A stretch of DNA of 64,000 bases from Moraxellaceae bacterium. GTDB lineage: Bacteria > Pseudomonadota > Gammaproteobacteria > Pseudomonadales > Moraxellaceae. Numbering within the stretch: the first letter of the stretch is position 1; the number at the start of each line of letters is the position of its first letter. The stretch covers positions 1 to 64,000 of the forward strand of contig JACKNZ010000016.1 of the NCBI GenBank assembly GCA_024234595.1, written 5' to 3'. Below are positions 45,195 through 52,917 of the stretch, one piece after another. Below the pieces are notes generated by a model. That model saw only the letters and a list, made by a program, of their open reading frames with translations, searched no databases and was not told the DNA's origin. A program made the position numbers and the translations under genes.

Positions 45195-46177
45195 TGACAT
45201 CTCAAATACACGTTGCCCTAATTGGCATGGGGTCACAGGGTAAAGAACATATCGAAGCCGCTCAAAAGCATACTCAAATTAAAATTGTTGCAGGTGTGGA
45301 GTCTTCTGCCGAGGCCAGAAAAGCCCTTGCGCTAAGTTATCCTGATATTCTTTTATTTGACAATATATTCGCACTCAAACAAGCCAGCCAAGACTTAGGT
45401 TTACAAGGCTTAATTTTGGCATTACCTCATCATGTTTATGAAGAAAATTGGCAAGATATTTTGGCGTTTAATTTGCCTTTATTAAAAGAAAAGCCGCTAG
45501 GCAGAAACTACCAAGAGGCACAAGATTTTGTGTTGCAAGCTAATAACAAGGGCATTGTGTTGCAAACCGCCATTCAACGCAGACATCATCCAAGTTATCA
45601 GTTTTTACGAAATTATATTCAACAACAGCAACTCACTATAGAAGAAATACATGCTCATTTGCATTTGGGCAAAAAGCCACAACCACAGCAAGCAAACAAT
45701 ACCGAAAAGTGGCGTGATTTACGCCTTTGGTCTGGTGGTGGAGCATTATTAGATACAGGTTATCACTTAGTGGATTTATTACATTTTTTGATTGGCCCGT
45801 TTGAGTTGGTATCAGCAACCATTTTAGGAAATAACAAATTAGATGATGGCGATTTGATTGATGATCGTGCTTGGCTTACTGCCCGTGCAGAGCAATGCTG
45901 GATTAGTATTGACACATGGGTATATGGGGCAGAAAAGTCAGAGCAAGTGAGTTTGTTAACCAATAAAGGGCTACTCACTGCCAACCGTGAAGGGGTAGAG
46001 CTAAATGGAGTTGTATTATTTGCAACCCAAAAAGCATGGGATGAGGCCATGCTCAAGCAGTTAAGTGAATTTGCGGATAATATTCAACAAAAAAAAGCCC
46101 AAGACGAAACGATTTGGGAACAATTACCTGCCATGCGTTTAATTGAAGAAGCCTATCGTTTGGCTTCTCGTTATTAA
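45194..46177 (+). CDS. Gfo/Idh/MocA-family oxidoreductase in the csx16 operon
   Basis: About 327 residues. The Rossmann motif ALIGMGSQGKEHI, the LILALPHHVYEE segment and the EKPLGRN motif (E-K-P) are those of Gfo/Idh/MocA dehydrogenases. A C-terminal alpha/beta domain with GGALLDTGYHLVDLLHFL follows (Gly-Gly...Asp...His). ATG at 45194 overlaps the SDR stop as TAATG with GGGGA upstream, and is better than ATG at 45182. These enzymes usually act on sugars or polyols with NAD(P). Its coupling to csx16 is intriguing. Confidence 0.9.
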   Translation: MTSQIHVALIGMGSQGKEHIEAAQKHTQIKIVAGVESSAEARKALALSYPDILLFDNIFALKQASQDLGLQGLILALPHHVYEENWQDILAFNLPLLKEKPLGRNYQEAQDFVLQANNKGIVLQTAIQRRHHPSYQFLRNYIQQQQLTIEEIHAHLHLGKKPQPQQANNTEKWRDLRLWSGGGALLDTGYHLVDLLHFLIGPFELVSATILGNNKLDDGDLIDDRAWLTARAEQCWISIDTWVYGAEKSEQVSLLTNKGLLTANREGVELNGVVLFATQKAWDEAMLKQLSEFADNIQQKKAQDETIWEQLPAMRLIEEAYRLASRY

Positions 46178-46423
46178 ATTGGGGAATATTAAAAGTCTGC
46201 TTTAGTCTCTGTATTCTGCGATGCTGCATACAGGCTACCTAGCTTTGTATTTTTTTAGTTTAGCGATGATGTTCCCTCCTTTAGTAAAGGAGGGTTAGGG
46301 AGGATTTTGAGGGAACAGGTTCTATTCTGCCAATGTCCTCTTCGTTAACGTCCCTGTGGTGTTTGTCCAGCCACGCGTCCTGCGTGTCGTTCGACGGACA
46401 AAAGCGGTGCTTTTGTTATTTCC
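46178..46423. other. Leader-like intergenic stretch before CRISPR array 1
   Basis: No gene is seen. It holds a dispersed hairpin, CCCTCCTTTAGTAAAGGAGGG (46270-46290), and shortly afterwards GGGAACAGGTTC (about 46311-46322), identical to the 3' part of the array 1 repeat. GTATTCTGCGATGCTGCAT (about 46211-46229) recalls 14341-14359 near rep1. Confidence 0.45.
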
Positions 46424-47148
46424 GTCTCACCCCATAGAGTCTGGGAACAGGTTCGAACACTTCGCTACGCTAAAGCTTCGCTCGTGTACTAAGTCTTAAT
46501 CCCATAGAGTCTGGGAACAGGTTCGAACATAGAACTGTAACCATTAGATTGTCGATGCAGCAATGGTCTTAATCCCATAGAGTCTGGGAACAGGTTCGAA
46601 ACAAATCAACCATAGAGTCTGGGAAAGGTTCAACAACCCGACTGACGTAAGTCTTAATCCCATAGAGTCTGGGAACAGGTTCGAACCTTGAAGCGTTTTG
46701 CCTTAAGGTCTTAATCCCATAGAGTCTGGGAACAGGTTCGAACATAGAACCATAGTTCATTGCGCGTCTTAATCCCATAGAGTCTGGGAACAGGTTCGAA
46801 CCAAACCGTCCGGGTGAAGCTTTATGTTTCGTTGTCTTAATCCCATAGAGTCTGGGAACAGGTTCGAACAACCAGACCTTTGCAAAATGTTCTAATTCAC
46901 ACGCGTCTTAATCCCATAGAGTCTGGGAACAGGTTCGAACCTATAACCGTAACAGACCATATAACATAGGGGAAGTCTTAATCCCATAGAGTCTGGGAAC
47001 AGGTTCGAACAGCATCCAACAATTAGACTTTATGCTGTATGGGTGTCTTAATCCCATAGAGTCTGGGAACAGGTTCGAACCATGAAAACTTACAAACAAA
47101 CCAAAGAGTTAAGTCTTAATCCCATAGAGTCTGGGAACAGGTTCGAAC
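46424..47148 (+). CRISPR. CRISPR array 1, twelve repeats
   Basis: The 36-bp repeat begins GTCTTAATCCCATAGAGTC and ends GGGAACAGGTTCGAAC; CCCA...TGGG can pair. Repeats start at 46424 (degenerate, 35 nt), 46493, 46566, 46610 (truncated), 46651, 46708, 46766, 46834, 46905, 46975, 47045 and 47113. Spacers are mostly 32-37 nt, but those around the truncated repeat are 8 and 16 nt, followed by 21 and 22 nt. Orientation is read as plus by analogy with array 2, yet the degenerate repeat is at the left. A cas6 and the Cmr operon follow on the minus strand. Confidence 0.97.
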
Positions 47149-47398
47149 CGCACCCCCTGTTTTTTGCTAATAAAATCATGAGGTTACAAGGGGTGTTGGG
47201 AAGAAAATCGATTTTGACAATCCGCGCCATGAAACATTCCCGTGGAACATCATAAAAACTATCAAAAAGGGGTTTTTAATAGTTTTTTTATTTTATTAAA
47301 GAGCAAAAAAACAAGCATCATCTGCTTGCTAAGGGGTGTTCCCAAGTCTTTGACTGTAGCAAAGTTTAATGCCATTGGCTAGTGTTTTGTGCAGCAAT

Positions 47399-48298
47399 TT
47401 AATCGCGATTAATCAGGTATTGCCCCATGCCCATAGTGGCATTTTTGCCTAGATGTATTAACTCGCCCAAGCTCAACAACAGCGCAAAAAGCGTTAAATC
47501 ACCTGTGAGAGTTATACTGCCAATTAAGCCATCTAGGTTCATTGAGCGTTGTTGCCGATTAGAATAACGGGCTAACGTATCGCGTTTTAGTTGTGTTTGT
47601 AGGGTAATGTGCTGTGCTGCCGCTAATAGCGTGGGCATTTGTAGGCTAACAGGCGTGGCATGTAATTCGGTCAGTCGTTGAATACGTTTGGCTAAGCCCA
47701 TGAGCAGAATGGGTGCGCTCAGTTGTTCAGAATGTAGTATGACATGATTTTGATGTTGCAAGCGTAGCGGAGTCACAAAATTTAAGGTGACTTGATTGCT
47801 GTTATTGAGTGGTTTAATAACGGTAAGTTGGTAATGATTAAGTGGGGTTTGAGGTTGATATAACACATGGTCGTTTTGATAGATGCTTATTAACTCCGCC
47901 GCACTTTTGCCTTTGCCAAAACCGTCTTGGCAGGCTTTTTGCCATGCAAAGGCGACGATTGGCCATTGTTCGATGGCTTTGCCAACGAGCACCATGTCAA
48001 AATACCACATACTATTGGCCGCAATATAAGGATTGTTTGAGCAGGGAGCTTTGATGACATAAGGGTTAACAAACTGTGCTTGTGCTTGGCTTTGCAAGTG
48101 GACGGGTGCTTCAAAAACTTGCGTATAAACGCACAGTTGCGCAAGGGGGCACTGCTGGCAGCTTGGTAGCTTGGTGGTGCAAGCAACGTGTTTAAGTGCA
48201 TGACCAAACGCACCACGCAACATAGAGCCTGCATAAGGCGGCAGTTGTAAATCTTGGTGTTGTTTAACATTAATGCGTAATAAAAGCAGTGGTAACAT
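47399..48298 (-). CDS. cas6: Cas6 crRNA endoribonuclease (III-B associated)
   Basis: A 299-residue Cas6 closely resembling the product of 34513-35400: LLLRINVKQHQDLQLPPYAGSMLRGAFGH, the Cys cluster TKLPSCQQCPLAQLCVYT and the Gly-rich end GKNATMGMGQYLI. It is last in the Cmr operon and next to CRISPR array 1, so it probably processes that repeat. The two Cas6 may have specialised for the two repeats. Confidence 0.93.
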   Translation of the reverse strand: MLPLLLLRINVKQHQDLQLPPYAGSMLRGAFGHALKHVACTTKLPSCQQCPLAQLCVYTQVFEAPVHLQSQAQAQFVNPYVIKAPCSNNPYIAANSMWYFDMVLVGKAIEQWPIVAFAWQKACQDGFGKGKSAAELISIYQNDHVLYQPQTPLNHYQLTVIKPLNNSNQVTLNFVTPLRLQHQNHVILHSEQLSAPILLMGLAKRIQRLTELHATPVSLQMPTLLAAAQHITLQTQLKRDTLARYSNRQQRSMNLDGLIGSITLTGDLTLFALLLSLGELIHLGKNATMGMGQYLINRD

Positions 48299-48315
48299 AC
48301 GTGTCTCGATGCGCG

Positions 48316-49416
48316 TTAATGTAAGGCTTTATCTACTTTTTCTAAATAAAAGCTATAACCTTCTTTGCGCATAAATATCCGATGATGGTCGTCTAAATCG
48401 CATTCCCACAAGCCTTTATGTTGGCTGCCTTGTAATTGTTTGGGGTCTAACGATTTTAGGGCTAGTTTACAGTCACTTTCGGTATAAACGGCAAGGTTGT
48501 CAATACGTTGATTGATAAGGTTAAGCAATTCGGGTGAGCGTCCTTTGGTGCTTGCTTCGAAGGTGTCGCCCCACGTGACTCGTTCAGAAATACTGGGGTA
48601 TAAACTTTGTTTGTAGAGTTTGCTTTGACTATTGCGCCATAATAGCTCGCCCCATTCTGACAATACGCGTTCTTGGTCAATACTAAACAACAGTAATTCG
48701 GGAATAGAGGAGCAATCTTGTGCTGGTACAGGTAAATTAAGACTTAAACGGCGCATAGCGCGTAGATTTTGTTTAATCACCTGTTCGGCATCTAAGGTCA
48801 GTGGCAAACTAGGAATGAGCATTAGCTCACTGCTACCTTCAAATAGGTAAAAAGCATTATCGGCATAAATGGTAGATAAGGCTTGTAAAAAGCCATTTAG
48901 ACCTTTAAAACCACCTGTTAAATTAAAGTTGATGCTATAGCCACTGGCTTTATAACTACTGAGTTGTTCGTGTAAGTCTTTGACTAAGCCTGATAGGGCT
49001 TGCCTAAAACTACTTAACGAAGCGGTGTGTAAACCTGCTGCCGAGATAATGCTTGCGCTGTGGCCTTGTTGTTGTAGCCACGTACAAACACTTTGAGCGG
49101 TAGATTTGCCCAATGCGGTATCAGTGGCTAATAACAAATACATATCTTGGGTACTGGCAGGTGTTTGGGGGCGTTGTTGCCAACTTAACAAACCATTGAG
49201 TTCGGCACTTAAACGACGTACTTGTTGTTCGTCTGCCGCCAATAGGCTTTGTTGGCGGCTATTGGCGTGTTGTTGCAGGGTATGTGCTTCGTCGGTAGGC
49301 ATGACTGACCAATCGCGACTGTTGGCGTGTTTGTTAAGCAAACGGCGTAAATCGTCGGGGATTCCGCCGTTGGTCAGTAGGCTTGTGCCGCAAGTGGTGA
49401 GAATGAGGGAGGGCAT
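48316..49416 (-). CDS. CARF-RelE effector (Cami1-like mRNA interferase)
   Basis: A 366-residue fusion. The N-terminal CARF of the APE2256/TIGR02619 type has LTTCGTSLLTNGG at the start and INFNLTGGFKGLNGFLQALS near the ligand site. The C-terminal ~80 residues end LWECDLDDHHRIFMRKEGYSFYLEKVDKALH, a RelE-like toxin pattern (H-R-I-x-x-R ... Y-L-x-x-V). CARF-RelE proteins such as Cami1 bind cyclic oligoadenylate and cut ribosome-bound mRNA. It sits between cmr6 and cas6 with one-base and 17-base junctions. It is the clearest signal-driven effector in this window. Confidence 0.85.
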   Translation of the reverse strand: MPSLILTTCGTSLLTNGGIPDDLRRLLNKHANSRDWSVMPTDEAHTLQQHANSRQQSLLAADEQQVRRLSAELNGLLSWQQRPQTPASTQDMYLLLATDTALGKSTAQSVCTWLQQQGHSASIISAAGLHTASLSSFRQALSGLVKDLHEQLSSYKASGYSINFNLTGGFKGLNGFLQALSTIYADNAFYLFEGSSELMLIPSLPLTLDAEQVIKQNLRAMRRLSLNLPVPAQDCSSIPELLLFSIDQERVLSEWGELLWRNSQSKLYKQSLYPSISERVTWGDTFEASTKGRSPELLNLINQRIDNLAVYTESDCKLALKSLDPKQLQGSQHKGLWECDLDDHHRIFMRKEGYSFYLEKVDKALH

Positions 49417-50528
49417 TACAATAATCCTGCCTTGCGTTTTAAGTTATTGATACGCTCTTTCCAGTTTTTGTTGTCTTTGATGGGTTTTTTGAGCCATTTG
49501 GGTACTTGCTCTTCAAACATTGCAATAGCAAATTTAATATCATTAGTATCTGGCCAATCTTCGACTGTTTTGGCTAATTGAGCAAAGCCCATGACATCTG
49601 TACCAGCATTGCCATTTTGCCATGTAGTATTTTGCGACAGCTTAATGACAAACGCTTGTATTTGCTTTTGATTATCGCTTAATGATGCCATTGCTTCTTC
49701 AAGTTTTGTCGTTTCTTGTTCTTTTTTGAGCTGCTCTTGAGCCTGTTTTTGTTGTTTGTTGAGTTGGCTATGTAACTCGGTGTTAGTGTTCATAAACCCA
49801 TAACCAGCCGCTCGTTTGCTACCAATGCCTTGCTGTTGCAGTGTTTTGCTTAACAAGGTTACCGCTAAATTAGTCCATGCGCTGTCACCTTCTACCACAA
49901 AATAAAAGCTACCTTGTACGGCTAATTGCTGATTAGGAATTGGACTGTCAAAATCGGTCGCTGCGCCATTACCACCATAGTAGTCTTGATGATGAACGGT
50001 GACTACTTCGCCCACAAACGGTTTGTGATTGCTTTCGGGTATCCACCATGCATCATGCCATACCAAATAGCCTGCACTTTCGTCGGTGTGGGCTTCTTTA
50101 GCCAAGTCTTCATCTGCACCAAATAACGCGGCAATGTATTCTTTGCCTAAGCCAATGCTCTCGGCATAAGCGCGGACTGCCCCTTTAACCGAGGAGCCTG
50201 CAATCATCGGCATACCGTAACTATGGTGTACACTAAAGCCAGTTTCTATCCCACCGCCCGTATTTAAGCCCATCATTAAACGTCCTGTTAAAGACGCGCT
50301 TAGGCTCGCAAATTGTCCAACATCACAGGTGACATTGAGCCAACGCTCAAATGCTTTTTGGTATAAGCTGCAACAATTAACGCCCGTAATTTTGCTAATC
50401 AGGCGGTTTTTTTCGGTTTTTTCGCCATCTTCCCACACAGGTAGGCTATGGGTGAGCAATAAGCCTGCATGAGCGGATTTTGTGTGTTGCACGGTGTTTT
50501 TTAAAGACTCTCTCATTAACGCAACCAT
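49416..50528 (-). CDS. cmr6: Cmr6 (Cas7-like RAMP) with a C-terminal tail
   Basis: A 370-residue RAMP subunit. The Cmr6 core shows TGRLMMGLNTGGGIETGFSVHHSYGMPMIAGSSVKGAVRAYAE and KRAAGYGFMN. After about residue 255 comes a Gln/Lys-rich helix (LNKQQKQAQEQLKKEQE), then a domain with KTVEDWPDTND and ending NWKERINNLKRKAGLL. The tail resembles the one on Csm5. The start codon of the CARF-RelE gene overlaps its stop. Confidence 0.9.
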   Translation of the reverse strand: MVALMRESLKNTVQHTKSAHAGLLLTHSLPVWEDGEKTEKNRLISKITGVNCCSLYQKAFERWLNVTCDVGQFASLSASLTGRLMMGLNTGGGIETGFSVHHSYGMPMIAGSSVKGAVRAYAESIGLGKEYIAALFGADEDLAKEAHTDESAGYLVWHDAWWIPESNHKPFVGEVVTVHHQDYYGGNGAATDFDSPIPNQQLAVQGSFYFVVEGDSAWTNLAVTLLSKTLQQQGIGSKRAAGYGFMNTNTELHSQLNKQQKQAQEQLKKEQETTKLEEAMASLSDNQKQIQAFVIKLSQNTTWQNGNAGTDVMGFAQLAKTVEDWPDTNDIKFAIAMFEEQVPKWLKKPIKDNKNWKERINNLKRKAGLL

Positions 50529-50529
50529 A

Positions 50530-50877
50530 TCAGTCTCCTTTTAACATGGCTTGAGTGTAGCGTTTAAGCCATGCGGCGGCTTCTAAGGTTTTGCGTGTGT
50601 GCTGTTGGTAATCACGCAGATTGCTCTTAATAACCGTGTCGTGTAGATTTTTTGCATTTTGCAGCCCCAGTATTTCGGCTAAGTCTTGTAAGTAAGCCTG
50701 ATGTTCGGCTTTATTTTTGGCTAACAAAAAGCCAATAGACTGTGTTAAGCCACTTTGCAAAATCATCACAGGAAAGTTAAGGGCAACAGTACGATAGCTT
50801 TTCTCGGTGTCTTTACCTTTTTGATGTTCAACTTTGGGATAAGCTGCTTTGGCATATTTTTGGTCACGGGTTTCCAT
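50530..50877 (-). CDS. cmr5: Cmr5 (small subunit, Cas11-like)
   Basis: About 115 residues, METRDQKYAKAAYPKVEHQK, all helical. It matches Cmr5 in VALNFPVMILQSGLTQSIGFL. ATG at 50877 is favoured because AAGGAGAATAC precedes it; an upstream in-frame start at 50916 would overlap cmr4. It lies along the target RNA groove in the Cmr complex. Confidence 0.92.
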   Translation of the reverse strand: METRDQKYAKAAYPKVEHQKGKDTEKSYRTVALNFPVMILQSGLTQSIGFLLAKNKAEHQAYLQDLAEILGLQNAKNLHDTVIKSNLRDYQQHTRKTLEAAAWLKRYTQAMLKGD

Positions 50878-50887
50878 CGTATTCTCC

Positions 50888-51736
50888 TTATGCCAATACC
50901 AAACGGCACAAACCACGACCTACGGTGTGTTTGCCACCAATTTGCAAGTGGCTTTCGCCTGTGGGCAAGAGCTTAGACAAGTCTTCAGCACTTTTGTTAT
51001 GAGTCGCATCGCGTGACTTAGAAACGCCAATCACACCCCACAAGACGCTTTCGGCAGGCAAGTTCTCTTCTGACCACAACGCGCCTTGTTTTACAATGCG
51101 GGTGTGGCGGTCGATACTAATACGCATCCTAACCTCAGTGGCGGTATCTGCCAAAAACGAAAAAATATCATCAGGCAAAATCACAAAACGTTTAGTAAAC
51201 TCTGCTTGCCAAGCGGTATCGTTGGGATAAAGTGCAGTGGCAATTTTTGTAGCCCACGTTTGGGTGTCTGCATTGTTGTTTGCTTTGATGTCTAAATCTT
51301 CTAGGGCAACTTTGTCACCTAGTTTAAGCTCTGTTTGCGTGCAAACATTAGCCGTTTCGGCAGCAGGCACAGGAATTTTATCTTTTAGAGCCATATCGCG
51401 TGCATAGTGCTTTAGAATAAAAGGGCAAGTGGCAAAAGCAACTGTGCCAGCAAAAGAGCGAATCGGTAAAATCAACAAATTAGCGTCACCTACGGCAATG
51501 GCACTGGCATGCGCTTCGACCTCGGCTTTGGTGCTTTCGGGGCCAAATAAGGCTTTGTGGTCTTTGGCATCTATGTTTAACTCATCACGCAATACGCCTT
51601 TAATGGCCGAACCAGGCACTAAGGGCAGGTTAGAGGCTTTGGCGCGAGCAATCGGCAAGTCAACAGTGCCAACACTTTGGCCTGTGCCCACATGTAAAGC
51701 AGAGAGAGCGTGCAATAAAAAAGTACGTTGAATCAT
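50888..51736 (-). CDS. cmr4: Cmr4 (Cas7-like backbone and target RNase)
   Basis: A 282-residue RAMP with LLHALSALHVGTGQSVGTVDLPIARAKA, where the Asp in VDLPI is the conserved catalytic residue. LPLVPGSAIKGVLRDEL is the RAMP loop. The end has GGKHTVGRGLCRL. It repeats along the crRNA and slices target RNA. Confidence 0.95.
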   Translation of the reverse strand: MIQRTFLLHALSALHVGTGQSVGTVDLPIARAKASNLPLVPGSAIKGVLRDELNIDAKDHKALFGPESTKAEVEAHASAIAVGDANLLILPIRSFAGTVAFATCPFILKHYARDMALKDKIPVPAAETANVCTQTELKLGDKVALEDLDIKANNNADTQTWATKIATALYPNDTAWQAEFTKRFVILPDDIFSFLADTATEVRMRISIDRHTRIVKQGALWSEENLPAESVLWGVIGVSKSRDATHNKSAEDLSKLLPTGESHLQIGGKHTVGRGLCRLVLA

Positions 51737-51770
51737 TTGTGGTTATCCTTTTATCTATTAAATAGTTATG

Positions 51771-52907
51771 TTAGATGGCTTGCCAAGCGGCGGGTAACAT
51801 TAAGCCAAAACCATCGCATTGTTCTTGTGCATCGTCAGAGATCGGTTTGAGCCATAACAATTCTGCTAAGTTATCAGGCACGTTGCCCTCGATGGCAAAC
51901 CAGTACACAGCACCTGCGGCGACTGCTTTGCGCATGGCTTTGGGCTTCCATTGTGCTAAATCCCAACCAGAAATAGGCTGCCAGCGTTCTATGGTAACGG
52001 CGCGTAAAGCGAGCTTGAGTGTAGGTAGCAAAGGGCAAGTACCTGTTAAGGTGTTGGCGTCAATCCACTCTGGCAAATACCCCCGTTTAAAAATAGCAGG
52101 CGTTAATAAAGTGAGCTTTATGCCTTTTTGCGCCTTAACTTTTTTTGCCAACTCTTTATCAGGTTGTACCGAAGTGGGCTTATCTAATTTAATGAGCCGT
52201 GATAAACGTTTTTCTCCGCCCAACGTCACCAAGTCTTGTTTGATGTTTGCATCGGTTTGTGCCAAAAATCCCAAACGATGTGCCGAATATTGGCGCGTGT
52301 TTGCTGTTTCACTCAATGCGGGCTTTAAGTCTAAACCTGATGTTTGAAATAAACGGCCATCATCACTGGCTAAGGTGGTATCGTCTAAGGCAACGTGAGT
52401 GCGTTGTTCGTGAGCCAAACTTTTAAGGCCATTTTTTTCGATGGTTTCAAAGGGGAGTGTTTTATGTTGCCACTCTATTAAGTCTTTGAGTGTCCAAAAT
52501 TGCGCGCCTGTGGTCGGTTTGCCTTTAAGGCTTTTTTCCATTTGAACGGGCAGTAAGTTATTAGGCAAGTCACTAAAACAGCCATCGGCAAAAGGTTTGG
52601 GGCTCAGTCTTATTAATTCTACTTTATCATCCGTATTTTTGAGATACATAGCATCAGCAGGCTTAGGAACCAAAATCTCTAGGTTTTTCTCGTCTTGATA
52701 ACGGACTAACAAAGGCCCATAAACGGCTTGTTGTTTTAAAGATTCATCAAAAGCTTGCTGATTTTGATCTGCTGTAACAGTACGCAGCATCCCTGCCATA
52801 CTTGAGGGTAAAGGAAAATTAGCACCATCAGCCGCCGACTGGCTGGCAAAGGGTTTACCTGACCTAAACACCAAAGGGGCTAAGGGTTCAATCAAATAAG
52901 TATTCAT
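51771..52907 (-). CDS. cmr3: Cmr3 (Cas5-like RAMP)
   Basis: About 378 residues. Its opening YLIEPLAPLVFRSGKPFASQS and FPLPSSMAGMLRT identify Cmr3, which binds the crRNA 5' tag with Cmr2. ATG at 52907 has AAGGAG at good spacing; a longer frame to 52964 would overlap cmr2. Confidence 0.93.
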   Translation of the reverse strand: MNTYLIEPLAPLVFRSGKPFASQSAADGANFPLPSSMAGMLRTVTADQNQQAFDESLKQQAVYGPLLVRYQDEKNLEILVPKPADAMYLKNTDDKVELIRLSPKPFADGCFSDLPNNLLPVQMEKSLKGKPTTGAQFWTLKDLIEWQHKTLPFETIEKNGLKSLAHEQRTHVALDDTTLASDDGRLFQTSGLDLKPALSETANTRQYSAHRLGFLAQTDANIKQDLVTLGGEKRLSRLIKLDKPTSVQPDKELAKKVKAQKGIKLTLLTPAIFKRGYLPEWIDANTLTGTCPLLPTLKLALRAVTIERWQPISGWDLAQWKPKAMRKAVAAGAVYWFAIEGNVPDNLAELLWLKPISDDAQEQCDGFGLMLPAAWQAI

Positions 52908-52917
52908 TGTTAGCTCC

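Noticed and set aside
46311..46322. GGGAACAGGTTC as a relic repeat of array 1
   Set aside because: Only 12 bases match and no 5' part is present, so chance or a leader motif cannot be excluded. Kept as a note only.
46569..46871. A 100-codon minus-strand frame with repeated FEPVPRLYGIKT
   Set aside because: It is the translated CRISPR repeat of array 1.
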